This document shows positions 1-15,329 of a stretch of 64,000 nucleotides of DNA, piece after piece; the stretch's first letter is position 1, and the number at the start of each line of letters is the position of its first letter. The position numbers and the translations under genes are program-made. The notes below the pieces were generated by a model. That model ran no database searches. It was not told the DNA's origin and saw only the letters and a program-made list of their open reading frames with translations. This DNA is from Nageia nagi (lineage: Eukaryota > Pinophyta), in contig JBITNC010000001.1 of NCBI GenBank assembly GCA_050084985.1, positions 180,606,001 to 180,670,000 on the forward strand, given 5' to 3'.

Positions 1-2156
1 TCACCTAGTTCTAAATCAAGGATGAAATGAAATTCATAATAAAATACTTTATGAATATGTTAGAAGATGAACGTACTAATCAATTACGTTGTTAACTCTC
101 TTCCAAAATGTAGTGAAATCTCAATGATTTTAGAGGCATTAATGGCATTTCACCCAAAAATTTAGGGCTAATCATCAAATATTGATGATGATTAAGCTTG
201 TACCCATTTGTTAGAAACCAAAATAGAAATTTAACAAAAAGAAATGCATGGAATACACATAAAATACCTATTTTTAAAGAAAAATTATTTTGGGAGCTTT
301 AAGATAAAACTAGGGTACTTGAATAGCTCTCAAGATTGTAATATCTAACAAGAACAAGGCCTTGGTGACCTTGCATCCTAAAATAGGGTCATGGGAGGCC
401 TTAACCTTGATGATTTTTTACTTAGTTGAAGTTATGGGGGTTATCCAACTGTAATATCTCCACAAATTCTTTAAAAATATTTAATAAATTTCTTATGATA
501 TTGGATTTGCAAAATATTTTTTTAAAGGTTCAAAGGCTTAGCCAATAGAAAGATTTTGAAGTTCTTTTGAAGATATGCTTTGACTTTCAGATCTTGATAT
601 TGCTTGCTCTTGAGAAGAATATTTGATCATAACAAGAATTGATTTGTTAGGAGATGATCACCATAAGAATTGATGATTTGATATTAATTTTGCTCTTCCT
701 TTTATATCTTACAAAATAAATAATAAAAGACACATTAGCCAACATTCCACAAATTAAGGATAATTCTATTGAAATTCACCTTTTTCAAAATAAATTGCAT
801 TTAAATACCTAAATATTAATTTATAATAAATCAAAAATCAAAATTAGGTATCTATAGTTTGACCCCCTTGGAGATGTAATGGCGAGAATCAAGACTATAT
901 TTCCTAAGTGAGAAAAGAAAAATATATTATAATTTTTGTAATACTTTCCTAACTTACTAATGATTTGATGAGCATGGAATTCATTATTTTTCATCTTTTG
1001 GAATTCATTATTTTTCAGCTTTCTTCATTTACCTTTTAGCTTGAGATTGCTTATGACCTTATGAGAGCCAAGGGATATAAAGAAAAAATGAAATTGCAAA
1101 AACAGAGAAGGAAAAGTTTCTTGAAAGGGGATTCAAATGTTCAGAGCGATTTATTATTTTCCTAGGGGATCATGAGGGACATTAGATAATATTAATAGTG
1201 TTCAAGTACCCTACCTTATTAGCAAATAACATAAAAAAGAACTATGATATAGGAGAATAAATACATGATATATAATTTGACATACATGACATAGTAGGAG
1301 ATATTCATGAAAATGACATTCATAGTATAACATGATGAATAATGAGTAGCATGTGAGAGTGTGATGAACATGAGATGAACTAACATAATTATGTATGAAT
1401 CTATGATCATGAATAGGTATGTACTAATCATGAATGACTATGATAGGCATACATCCAAAATGAATATAAAAATGGATAAAAACATCTACTTGAAGGATTT
1501 ATTCTAATATTACCCTTCACTAAGGTTTGAAGTGCATAATGGATCTTTCATTACCCTAAAGATCAAAATGGGTGGTCACCATACCCTAATGAGGATAAAG
1601 ACTTAATTGAAATGCTAGCATCCATCATATTTCCAAAGTATACATGAAATAATCTAAAAAATGAGTAGTAACATGATATCATTATGGGATTTCTATTATG
1701 GGTCTTCTTAATGCCTTAAAGACCAAAATAGGTGAAAAATATGATATTCTTAAAATGATCCAAAAATGGATCATATGTTTTAAGAAAAAAATTATTAGAG
1801 AAAGCATTTTGTGAGTTTTAATGTTTTGATGATGTTTACAACTTTTCCAATTGACTTTATGAAGTTATTATGGCTAAAATTTGTAAAAATTAGATCATTC
1901 ATATTTTCAAAGTCATACCTTTTTATGGAGGTATCCAATTGAGGTGATTATTTTTGCATTGAATAGTATTCAAATATAGTTTTCTAACAAATATATGCAT
2001 ACCTATATTTGTTGGAGGTTTTATCATCATACTTGATATTTTCAATTGAACTATCCTTATGCTAAATAATTACCTACTAGCACCAACATTAGGAGTCCTA
2101 AGCAATTAGTATCTCATATTTTGTATTTGACTATTCTGGTATCAAAGTGTGTAAAC
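1..2156 (-). repeat. Copy A of a ~2.2 kb direct repeat (retrotransposon 3' end)
   Basis: This segment recurs at 3301-5488 in the same orientation with roughly 90% identity judged by eye, and it is cut by the window start. Near 840-870 the plus strand reads TAGGTATCTATA followed by a pyrimidine-rich stretch. Read on the minus strand this is a purine tract followed by an LTR-like start, as in the Gypsy element at 51.8 kb. I infer that bases left of ~856 are minus-strand LTR and bases to the right are 3' internal sequence. No open coding frame is visible. Homology between the copies stops just after a TGGTATCAAAG motif near 2140. Confidence 0.6.
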
Positions 2157-3300
2157 AAGAAAACTTTTAAGAGCCCCCCTAAAAAATGATTTTTAATAGG
2201 AGGGTGATAAATCTCAAAACCTATTAAAAAATGGGGCGATCAATTTCGAACCGTGTTATACTTGTTAGAAAAGGGGCGAAAAATAAAAATATAAGGTGAA
2301 TAATCATTCAAATACTTAATTGATATAATTTTATTTCTTATTTGAATAAATTTTGATAGATCTTGCAAACCTTTGAATTTAAAAGGATAATATTTAATAC
2401 TTCTTTTAAAAAAATTAAAAAGATTGAACTAATATACTTAAGATCACTTGGCAACTTTGAGGGAGAAACTGAAGACTTGGATCATGAAATTGTAGGAGAT
2501 AAAAGAAAAATATGTGTAACAATTTTTGCATTGCAAAGATAAAAACTTACAAAATCTCCATATTCAAAACTACTTTTTTCCAAATAAGACTCATCAGTTG
2601 AACTAGGGGAGAGATGTATTACAATGATTTTTTTCTTCCACTGATTTTAACAAAACCCTAACCTTAAAATAGGTTTAGAATTTAAATTTTGAATTTTGAA
2701 ATGATAAGAAAAAAATTATTAAAATAATCACCAAAACCACTTGTACTAAATAATAAATAACTTCCATAAATATTTAATAATTTAAAGTTTTTTTTTTAAT
2801 TAAATTTTATTCCAAAAATAAGAAATAAATTTCATATCAAATTTTATTCCTGCTCGAAGCTTGAGGGGTTCTTAGCTAGGTTTGTAGGGAACCTAATAGA
2901 GCTATAGTAAGATCCAGTAGGTTCCCCACAACCTCAACTAATGAACATAATTATTAGTAGTAGCAATAGAACTTGATTTAATGAGACATGATTGAGTGAA
3001 CCTCATTAAAATGGTGTTCTCTTTTATTTGCATGATGTATTTTACTTTTGTTGGTTAGTTTTGCTTTCACATAATCAACAAGCTAAATTCCAACAAAGAG
3101 TAATCCACATCAAGAGAAGGGTGAAGAGTATATTCTTTCCCAAAATTCAATGTACATGAAGATAAGTTAAAATAATTTATAACATGAATAAATGCCAATT
3201 AAATGCCTATGAATGATAAATATAAATACACTAAATGATATGTAATTTTACCATGAATTGAGATATATAGAATTTTTGAACGAGGGCACTAAGTAACCAT
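2157..3300. other. AT-rich spacer between the two repeat copies
   Basis: No coding region or recognisable element is seen. The stretch begins with homopurine/homopyrimidine clusters (C6 near 2165, several A-runs) and holds a short fold-back at 2878-2934. It probably contains more decayed retrotransposon sequence. Confidence 0.4.
2878..2934. repeat. Short imperfect inverted repeat (fold-back)
   Basis: An arm AGGTTTGTAGGGAACCTA (2878-2895) is matched in reverse complement by TAGGTTCCCCACAACCT (2918-2934), separated by about 22 bases. The arms match at about 15 of 18 positions. It could be a small fold-back element core or chance structure; no target-site duplication was established. Confidence 0.45.
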
Positions 3301-5488
3301 TCACCTAGTACTAAATCAAGTATGAAAAGAAATTAGGAATAAAATACTTCATTCATCTATTAGAATATGAACTTACTAACCAATTATGTTGTTAAATCTC
3401 TTCCAAAATGTAGTGAAATCTCAATAATTTTAGGAGGAATGATACTTCACCCAAAATTTTAGGGGTTATAATCAAATCTTGACAATGATTAAGCTCATCC
3501 CCATTTGTTAGAAACCAAAATAGAAATTTAAAAAAAATAATTGCATGAAATACATATAAAACCCCTATTTTTAAATTAAAGAAGTTATTTTGGGAGCTTC
3601 AAGACAAAACTAGGGCACTTGAACAACTCCCAAGACTATAATATCTAACAAGAACAAGGCTTTGATGATATTGCATCCTAAAATAGGGTCATGTGAGGCC
3701 TTAACCTAGATGATATTTTACTTGGTTGAAGTTAAGGGGATTATCCAACAAATTCAGAAACTTTGACTCCTTGCCTTGATTTTTTTGGTTTACTCCAAAA
3801 CTAGTTATTTTGGGTTAAAAAGCTCTCCACAAATTCTTTAAAAATATTTAACAAATTTCTTATAATGTTGGCTTTGCAAAATAATTTTCAAGAGGTTCAA
3901 AGGCTTAGCCAATGGAAATATTTTGAAGTTTTTTTTAAGATATGCTTTGACTTTCAAATCTTGATATTGCTTGCTCTTGAGAAGGATACTTGATCATAAC
4001 AAGAATTGATTTGTTAGGAGATGATCACCACAAGAATTGATGATTTTAGATTAATTTTTCTCTTCCTTTTATATCTTACAAAATAAAAAATAAAAGACCC
4101 ATTAGCCAACATTCCACAAATTAAGGATAATTCTCTTGAAATTCACCTTTTCAAAATAAATTGTATTTAAATAACTAAATACTAATTTAGAATAAATCAA
4201 AAATTAAAATTAGGTATCTATAGTTTGGCCCGCTTGGAGATGTAATGGCGAGAATCAAGACTACATTTCCTAAGTGAGAAAAGAAAAATATATTATAATT
4301 TTTGTGATACTTTCCTAACTTGCTAATGATTTGATGAGCATGGAAGTCATTATTTTTCATCTTTCTTCATGACCCTTTTTTCTTGAGATTACTTATGACC
4401 TTATGAGAGCCAAGGGATTCAAAGATAAAATGAAACTGTAAAAAAGAGAGAAGGAAAAGGTTCTTGAAAGGGGATTCAAATGTTCATCGTGATTTATTCT
4501 TTTCCTAAACAATCATGGGGGACATTAGATAATCTTAATATTTTTCAAGTACCCTACCTTGTTAGCGAATAATGTAAAAAACAAATATGATATACAAGAA
4601 GAAATACATAATATATAATTTGACATACATGACATAGTAGGTGATATTCATGAAAATGACATTTATAATATAAAATGATGAATAATGACTAGCATGCGAG
4701 AGCATGATGAACATGAGATGAACTAACATAATTATGTATGAATCCATGATCATGAATAGGTATGTACTAATCATGAATGAATATGATAGGCATACCTCCA
4801 TCATGAATATGAAAAATAGATAAAAATATTTACTTGAAGGATTTATATGGATATTACCCTTCACCAAGGTATGAAGTGCATAATGGATATTTCATTGCCC
4901 GAAAGATCAAAATGGGTGGTGAATATGCCCCAAATGAGGATAAAGCCTTGATTAAAATGCTAGTATCCATCATATTTCCAAAGTACATATGAATAATCTA
5001 AAAAATGATTAGTAACATGATATCATCATGGGGTTTCCATGATGGGTCTTCTTGATGCCCTAAAGATCAAAACAGGTGAAAAATATGATATTCTTAAAAT
5101 GATTCGAAAATGGATCATATGTTTTAAGAAAAATATTATTAGAGAAAATATTTTGTGAATTTTAAGTATTTACAACTTTTCCAATTGATTTTATGAAATT
5201 ATTATGGCTAGAATTTATGAAAAATAAATCAGTCATCTTTACAAAGTCATAGCTTTTTATTGAGGTATACAATTGAGGTGATTCTTTATGCATTGGATAG
5301 TATTCAAAGATACACTTCTAAAAAATATATGCATGCCTACCTCTATTGGACGTTTGGTCATCATACTTGATATTTTCACTTGAACTATCCTTATGCTAAA
5401 TAATTATATACTAGCACCAACACTACAAATCCTAAGGAATTGGGATCTCTTATTTTGTATTTGATGGCCTTGGTATCAAAGTGTATAA
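3301..5488 (-). repeat. Copy B of the ~2.2 kb direct repeat
   Basis: This is collinear with 1-2156 and has a few indels, including about 50 bases present here near 3760-3820 and absent from copy A. The minus-strand LTR/PPT-like border is at ~4222 (TAGGTATCTATA followed by GTTTGGCCCGCTTGG). The right end again falls just past a TGGTATCAAAG motif (~5467). Both copies are decayed and non-coding. The likeliest origin is two insertions, or a tandem duplication, of one Gypsy-type 3' end. Confidence 0.6.
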
Positions 5489-6076
5489 CTTTTCTTTCCA
5501 AGGCACAAGTACTATACTAGAACTAGCATTAGATAACACCTAGACATCAATCTGACTACCCAACCATTACCTAGCTACTACTCAACTGATCAACACCAGT
5601 GCTAGTATCAATGCTAATACTACCAGTACCATCAACATTGAGCTTCTTGCATGATATGTTGATGAGATTATTAGGGATTATAGTTTAGAGTGTTAAAAAT
5701 ATTTTGACAAAGTTTGAAGGTGATTTAACATTAACAATGATATGAATTAGTCTTATGATAATTTAATTCCCATGTAACTATTTGGGACCTTCCCATGTCA
5801 GCTAATGCTAACACTAAAGGGATGGAATTGTCGCAAAGGAAGTTAAAGTGGTTAGAGGTATTTATTAGTCATTTGGAAAGTTGTTTGATCTATTTATCTT
5901 CTAAAGTCATTGATTTTCTATATATTAACTTCTTTGCCATGTTGAAGGGGATCAAAAAAATTTTGAACTTAATCATCCACTTAGAACTTCCATGCAAATT
6001 GGTGTAGCTGTAGACTAATAGTTTTATACCTGTAACCGCACCATCTATGGTATGCTCCTTTTTAAGGTATGTTGAC
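5489..6076. other. No supported gene
   Basis: A 70-codon open frame at 5795-6007 (plus) has no recognisable motif and no conserved neighbour. The stretch 5530-5640 is low-complexity, with recurring ACCA, GCTA and CATCAA words. Nothing functional is claimed. Confidence 0.3.
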
Positions 6077-6706
<630 letters not shown>

Positions 6707-8799
6707 AACATCTTATTGAGATTAGCTTTCAAATTTTCAATCTATGGGTAATAGTTAATCTTTTGTTTGTTTATTTCTTTTTGGAATAAGTTTGATAACA
6801 CAAGCTATTTTTTTTTCTCTCTCTTTGAAATGAACCACACTAATTCTACCTTTAATTTAACATAAATTTTCTTTTTTGAATAACCAATTTACAATAACAA
6901 TGAATATCAATACATTTATTTAAAACATAAGTATAAGAAGTTAAATATATTTTTCTAATTTTTCCAACTTAAATACACATAATCATTAGCAACACAATTC
7001 ACTTTTCATATACTACATATTTCTCCATTGCAAGGTTATCATAGGTGTTCAAAATTATTCCTTTATCCAATCCAATCCTACTAGCCATTTTGGAGGTAAG
7101 TAAATTTTGAGGATCATGAAAACTCTTTCTTATGAGATGCATAACTAGATGCCTAAATGGAACATATGCATTCAATCCATTCATGCATTAAACATGAAGT
7201 CACTTTCACACTTACAAAGTATCTTAAAGTTAAAGCATCATCTATGATGCACATTCACTTTCAAATAGTCAAAAAGTATTTCTATCATCCAAAAAGTCTA
7301 ATAAATGAATACGATAATCATAATTACAATATTTACTTTACGCATTCAATTATACCATTCTAATTGCAATCTCATGCTTTACTTCATGACAAAAACTATA
7401 CCTAACAACCTTTTAAAATCTATGTTCAAAATTGATAATATTAACATGAAATGTTTATCAACTCTACTTCCTCTAGCATACTCACTTATGCTAGCAATGC
7501 TTTCCTTGTTTATTCCATATAAATTATTATATATACCTTACCTTAAAAACATATTTTTATCGATAACATAACCAAGTAATAACAAGAACACAATATGAGG
7601 AAAAATATCTTACCAACTCCTCATAAATTGCTCAACATAATTGGTGTACTACAATTATCCATATTTCCAAGAAATCAACTCATACGAATTGTAATCATCT
7701 ATTCATTTCTCATATTGCAAGAATCAAGGATTCATGCCAATATATAATTCTTATATACAAGTTTTTTTCAAAATTTATTTTTTAATAATAATCGATTAAA
7801 GCTTCATAACTCATCATACAAAGTTATCAATTTGTATAACATAATCAACTATGTTAATGATGTATTGAATATTTTCTATGACCCCTAGAATTAACTAAGA
7901 AGAAACTATACTAAACATGAACATTTGATCATAAGAATAATAATATGAATTATAACAGAATGGAAATGAATAAAGTAATACTCAAACTATTGGATTAAGA
8001 TTATAGCATCTAAGTGCTAATGGGAAAGGGATCAAGAGATAGCTACATACCTATTAACCTTACCTTGTATGAATAAAATTATATGCAGACATGAGCTTAT
8101 CAAAGATAGTGATCTTGATATGTGAATCCCCACACATCAAAGTAGAGTCGAACCCTAGCACAAATTCCCAAGGGAGTGGGAATGTAAAGCCTTAAACAGT
8201 AGCATTGTTAGGTATGATAGCACAGATGCTAAGCATATTAAGAGTATAATTTGCAATGAAGACCCAATAGACAACTAAATATCAACAAGTTGAGCCAAAC
8301 ATATAATTGCAAAAGATGGAATAACAGATGTGCTCGTATGATGACATGATCCCAATCTTAATAGGAAATGTTAAGAAATATCTAAATGTAAGTACTGACT
8401 ATTAAGATGAAATCTTGATGCTTTCCCATGTAACCATAATTACCTTTAAGTATGCAAGAGAAACTCCACATAGAAACTAGCATTGACATTGGCGTACCTT
8501 GCAAAATTAAGATGAGATTACATGAGAAGTTTCTTAAGTGGGCTAACATAACATACATAATATAATATAATATTAATATAATGAAACACTTGATGGCATA
8601 AGAGCAACATAATAAAACACGTAAGCATGGCTACCTTAGGTGGACCAAAATTAGGTTTCAACATGAAGATAATTTGTTCACTTTTCACGCATGTACTACC
8701 AATTGATATGCATCATCTGATGTGGCTTCCCTCACTAGGATGCAATCACATCATACAATAAAACCTCAAAAATTCATAATTATCAATACAACAATAATA
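6707..8799. other. Intergenic AT-rich DNA, nothing recognised
   Basis: Several short open frames occur (for example 7157-7571 plus), but their composition is rich in Ile, Asn, Tyr and Leu, as expected for random AT-rich DNA. No repeat family or gene could be assigned. Confidence 0.35.
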
Positions 8800-8930
8800 A
8801 TATGGGAGTTCACAAACCAAATTTCTAAATTCCTTATTGAATGATAATCACCTATGCATACTCAATAATACATAACATACATCTATGCATATCAAGATTT
8901 ATTATCTAAACATTAGTTAAAATGTGTCTG
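8800..8930 (+). repeat. Dispersed repeat, copy 1
   Basis: This resembles 14,330-14,460 in the same orientation. Shared words include AGTTCACAA, CCAAATTT, AATTCCTTATT, TATGCATACTCAA and TATCAAG. Spacing to its partner (5.5 kb) differs from the OPR duplication spacing, so it is more likely an unrelated interspersed repeat. Confidence 0.5.
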
Positions 8931-11900
8931 CTCTTATAATTATAGCATTTATAATTATACAATGTATAGTAAAACATTATTGGTAATATTTAGTCATCCT
9001 ATCCATTATTGGTAATTTTATGTTAAGTAAAAAATCTTGATTATTTTTCTTTAATATCTTTAAAATCTATTTGTAAAATAATCTTGATTATGTATGTTAA
9101 CTATTTGATGATAGAATAGTAGAAGTGGATATTCATCTAGGAATGATTGTTGAATATGTCTTTACACTCATATTAGGGGGGGGGGGGTGCCAACTGAATT
9201 GATACTTAAATAACAAAAATAGGAAATGAATTAGTATTGATTGTAAGCATGCCAATACAAATACATGATGAAATATGAAAAATAATTGGAGAAGAATTTT
9301 TTTAAAAAAATGAGTAATATTAATTTGGAAAAATATTCTCATGGTCATTTGTGTGGTGATTTCAAAAATGGAAGTGAGGCTACTAGCTAAAATTATTGGT
9401 GTAGATTAGGGAGAAGTAGTACTAGCGAGATTAATTATTTTAGGTAACATTGATCAACTTGAACTTTTGATTATCACTATTAATATTTCATTCGTAGTTT
9501 ATTGTTGTTGTTTCTATTCATGATGTATATGTTGGTGATGATTTCCTTATTAAACTCAATGGATGGAAAAGGTTTTGTACTTGCTATGGTGATTCTTACC
9601 TTGATAAGAGTTATGTTTAACTAATTTAACTTTTATTCTCTTTCTAATGGTTCACTTGGCTGGAGCCACTATCTTTATTTGTTCAAGACGGCTTTGTAAC
9701 CTCCCATATGATGATGAAGATAGAATTGATCATATTTTATTTTCGTCCCTCTAACTAAGATCTATTATCACTTTTAATTTTGGTTTTAATTTAGGATTTT
9801 TTCTTAATAATAAGGGATGGTGTGTATCTACTTCTTTATTTAGTTATCAATCACTAGTTGAAGATCCATCCCTCATTGTCTAAATTTGTATATAAATGGG
9901 TTTATTTGAAAGAAATATAATCTTATCTTCTTTTTTTTTAGATATAATCCTAGTGATAAACATGGTTTCCAACATAAAAAAATTTAACTAAACTAGATTT
10001 TCACCTTTTTCTTTGATACAATCTTTATTTCCTTATTATTTTATTAGAGTTGAGTATTATAGTGGTTCATTAAGTGGTAATTGACCCCTTTTACCATGAT
10101 GTCACATACCCGCATACCTTTTTGTATTTGTTTGTGTGTTACTAGAGCTTTCATCTTGCTCATATCAACATTATTGATTTGAAGTTCTAAAAAAGAGATT
10201 TATAATAGTTGGAGTACTTATGAAGACTAAAGTTCCAAGAATCCCCTATATAAAAAAGGTATCCACATATCCCAATTATCTAAAAAGATAGATAAATTTT
10301 AAACAAAGTTAATTTTTAAAATTCTCTAAAATTTCACCCATCTTACAAGGAATCATAATTAGGATACAAACTATGCATCTTTGCATGTTTGATTCTCAAT
10401 TGGTTCTTGCTAGTTAAAATAAGCATATTTTCAATCTTGTGGTTACTTGAATGAAGAGAATTTTAGTTCACATTTAAAATTACAAAAAAGCATTAAAAAA
10501 TATCTATCAAAATTCTTGACCACATTAAAAGTAATAAAATTAATAAAAAAATGGACTAGTATTTAGAGAGCTCTATTAAAGATGTTTGAAATGTGAAGGG
10601 ACTAAAAAGGATTGAAGAGAAAAAAATGGCATTTATCATCATGAAATATGAGAAGATTATTGTAACTTTAACAAACTATGGTATTTTTTCTTGCCATGCG
10701 TGTTGCATGAAAAAATAGATGTAATATAGTACTATAGTCATATTTTTACAATGTAGAAAATTATATAAGAGGATACAAGCCCTTAAAAAAATGGGTAACA
10801 TCCCTTAGTGTTTAGCCTTCATAAATAAGTTATATTTTGAACAATCAATTTTAATCTTGTCACAATTTGTTACTAATATTTATGCTCTTGATAGTTTGAA
10901 TTCCTTGTTGATACTAGTTTTTGATTTTTCAATCTATTATTTTTAACTACTCTTCCATCCGCTTATTTATTTTTAAATAATACACTTCATGATCATGTAT
11001 TGTCTATTTAATATTATATAATAAAGTAACCTCAAATACCCCAATCAACATTAACATTTATACTATAATATTATAAGAACCTCTATAACCATTTTCCTTA
11101 ATATTTTTACCAACAAATATGAAAATAAGAAATTACCTATTTACAAAAAAATGTAAAATATTATGTAATTACTTCAAATTTTAATCACAAAAGAAAATAA
11201 TCTTTATAAAATATAAAAACCCATACATTTCCAATATATATATAATTCCTAAAAATAATTACTCATACCATTATTATAAATAAATATTTCTATCTTTTAT
11301 CCTTTCATTTATTTTATAAATCTTTGCTACTATGTCTAGTTTAAAATATTTAATTTTTATTTATTACATGGCATTTTTTTTAGATTTTAATTAAAATTTG
11401 CCTCATTCTCACATTTTATTGTCTAATAATTATTTTTACAATATTCTTGATAGATAACAGTCCCTCACAAGTTTTATATACAGCAAATATGGTGGTAACA
11501 AGGGTAAAAGGTAACTATCTTGTGAGTTGTAATAAGACAAAAAAAATACTGACTATTCTACATTCTTAATGGTGTTTTTTGAGGTGCTGGACTATTTTAC
11601 AATGTAGGATCTCCTTTTATCTTATTAAAACACACAAAACGTTTATCCTCAACAGATAACAAAGATGCACAAATAAACATTCTACTTAACTACGAAGTCT
11701 GTAAATGATTGACAGAGGCAGAAGCACAACGATACTATGTATATGGTCCAAATCCGTATGTGTCAAACATTCATATGACCAGAGTCTATTATTGAATGAA
11801 TCTGAATAGCATGAAAGCCACCAAAAAACAATTGGTCATGAGGGATATTTGGAGAAAACATAAACCAAAACTTAAAAGCATCATTTGAATGAGACTAGTT

Positions 11901-11942
11901 TCAGAAATCAGAAAGAGGTTGTCATGAGAAAAGTAGGAGCAA
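8931..11942. other. Intergenic DNA with a long G tract
   Basis: A run of about 13 G lies near 9176-9188. No gene, RNA gene or defined repeat was recognised. The stretch 9380-10,150 is slightly less AT-rich but yields no coherent reading frame on either strand. Confidence 0.35.
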
Positions 11943-13466
<1,524 letters not shown>

Positions 13467-13550
13467 TGCTATTTGGATCAATTTTCACTCCTTTCAGACG
13501 AAATGAGATCCAACAACTCACATTCAGTGACCCGGAAAGCGTAAACGCTG

Positions 13551-13560
13551 ATACTTATAA
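13551..13560 (-). promoter_or_regulatory. Putative TATA box of the OPR-like gene
   Basis: On the minus strand TTATAAGTAT lies about 85 bases upstream of the ATG at 13466. The same element occurs at the same place in the truncated copy (~6573-6582). Homology of the two loci continues upstream to ~13,687, so the duplicated unit carried its promoter. Function is inferred from position only. Confidence 0.5.
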
Positions 13561-13710
13561 TGCATTGAGAGAGGGAGGTTGGAAGCTTCGACGACGTGTG
13601 TAGTGCGACCATGAAATCGTGGAGGAGTATCGGTTGTGATGGACACTGCTCGTGATTTGGTCTTCAAAGGAACCACTTCAAACGAAATCTCTTTCGAAAT
13701 TATTCAAACG

Positions 13711-13802
13711 CTAATATATGACAATAGGAATGATGTCAAACACACTAATATATGACTACAGGAATGGCGTGAAACACTAATATGTGACGATAGCAATTAC
13801 GT
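13711..13802. repeat. Three ~33 bp tandem repeats upstream of the OPR-like promoter
   Basis: Units begin at 13,711, 13,745 and 13,777 with CTAATATATGAC (or CTAATATGTGAC) and continue with a variable tract containing AGGAAT or AGCAAT. They lie just beyond the edge of the region shared with the truncated copy, so only the longer copy has them. They are 240-340 bases upstream of the start codon and may be regulatory or simply a minisatellite. Confidence 0.6.
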
Positions 13803-14220
13803 TTGTCTTCATAAGGACTTAGACACCATCATTGGTACCAAAATCTCCTTTGTACTTTTAACATTAGTCATGATATTTTATGTAGCAAGAGGATTTTGTT
13901 TGTAATATATATTGATTGTATTTATCTTAAATTTTTTATGTTTCAATTCTTTCTATACATTATTTATGTGGGTTAAAATTATAGTTAAAAAATTCGAGCT
14001 TTCTAAAGTTTATTAATTGTTTGTTTGGTTTTCATAATCTAAATGTTCTTGGTTTTATAAGCATCCATGTTGATTCCATAAAATCAGAGTTTGAAAGAAT
14101 TGAAAAGTATGAGTTGAAACTTGAGGAAGTGAATAGAAATAAGAAACAAAGTCTATTGTACCTTTGTAAGAAAAACTTAAGGAACACAACCATATGATCT
14201 TTGTCTCATAAGAAGAACTC
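13803..14220. other. No supported gene
   Basis: AT-rich sequence without recognised motif. A minus-strand open frame of 70 codons at 14055-14267 has no family resemblance that I can name. Confidence 0.3.
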
Positions 14221-14378
14221 CAACATTCATACTTCTCAATCCAATGGTAATAATCAAACAAGTTCATAAGCCAAATTTTAAAATTCCTTATTCAATTTCC
14301 AACATTTATACTTCTCAATCTAATAGTAACAATCAAATAAGTTCACAAGCCAAATTTTAAAATTCCTTATTCAAGTGT
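14221..14378 (+). repeat. Two-copy tandem duplication, 79 bp period
   Basis: Unit 1 (from 14,221) and unit 2 (from 14,300) both read CAACATTYATACTTCTCAAT and share downstream AAGTTCAYAAGCCAAATTTT and AATTCCTTATTCAA. Only a handful of substitutions separate them. The second unit runs into the dispersed repeat at 14,330-14,460. Confidence 0.75.
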
Positions 14379-14460
14379 AGTCGCTTATGCATACTCAACA
14401 ATTTATGACCTACACCTATGTATATCAAGTTTTTTAATCTAAACAATAGTTAAAATAATT
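14330..14460 (+). repeat. Dispersed repeat, copy 2
   Basis: Partner of 8800-8930 in the same orientation. Similarity ends around the AAACAATAGTTAAAAT segment. No termini typical of a known element were identified. Confidence 0.5.
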
Positions 14461-15329
14461 TACGAGATAAGATCTTTCTATCTTATTTCAAACATAGTAT
14501 TTTAACAAGAATTTAAAATATGTTAATTAATAGGTATTATACCCTATTAATATTTCTTAACCATGTTAGGTTTCAATATATAAAACTAAAGTTTCATCAC
14601 AACAATTTACTCTTATCCAAAAGAAGCATTAGATAAATAAAATCATTCACACAAGAGATGTCAACCTATATAATGTTGTTCACTTAGTATCTTCTACATC
14701 AATAGATAATATCTAGTCCTTGATTTAATCAATCCAATTATCTAAGGGAAACAACCAATACCCAAACCCTTAGTTGTTCCTTTTAGGTAACAATAATTCC
14801 TTCTCACTACAAATGTCTCTCTCCTAATGATTTACTATCCTCTTACAACTCCTCATCCATGCAAAACACATTTAATTCACATTACAATTAGTCTTCATTA
14901 CAATTCCCTTGTAATGCATACCATGAATTCTACAAAGAATAACCCATTCAATTATAGATCCATACTCTCTACTTTTTACATACAAATTGGGTTGATTTTA
15001 CAACAAATAAATTATCCATAAAACAACATCTAATATTAATAATAGAAAGATTAAATACAATTTTTTTTCACTAATAAGAGATTGCTTCTATCTCTAGTTT
15101 GTGATCAACAACCATCAAATCCATTATGTTGATCGATGAGATGATCATGCTAATCGATCCCCAATCAACTGATTGGTACTTATTGATCCTCTCTTTGTTG
15201 ATTGGTCTTGCATATTGGCTATGTGCATGTCAATTGGAATTCTTCATAACACTAATGGAACATCTTGCAAAATATGCCAGGGTACTTGCATAAGGATGGG
15301 GTAAGGGTGCTTGTTCATGCATGAGAGTT
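14461..15329. other. Intergenic, nothing recognised
   Basis: Local palindromic words built on GATCGAT/TTGATC (TTGATCGATGAGATGATC, ATCGATCCCCAATCAAC, GATTGGTAC) occur around 15,130-15,210. No coding region was found. Confidence 0.3.

Noticed and set aside
2140-2153. TGGTATCAAAGTG as a true PBS of a plus-strand Copia LTR
   Set aside because: There is no CA end directly before it and no Copia gag after it, and the internal border at ~856 argues for a minus-strand Gypsy origin. Kept only as a finding.
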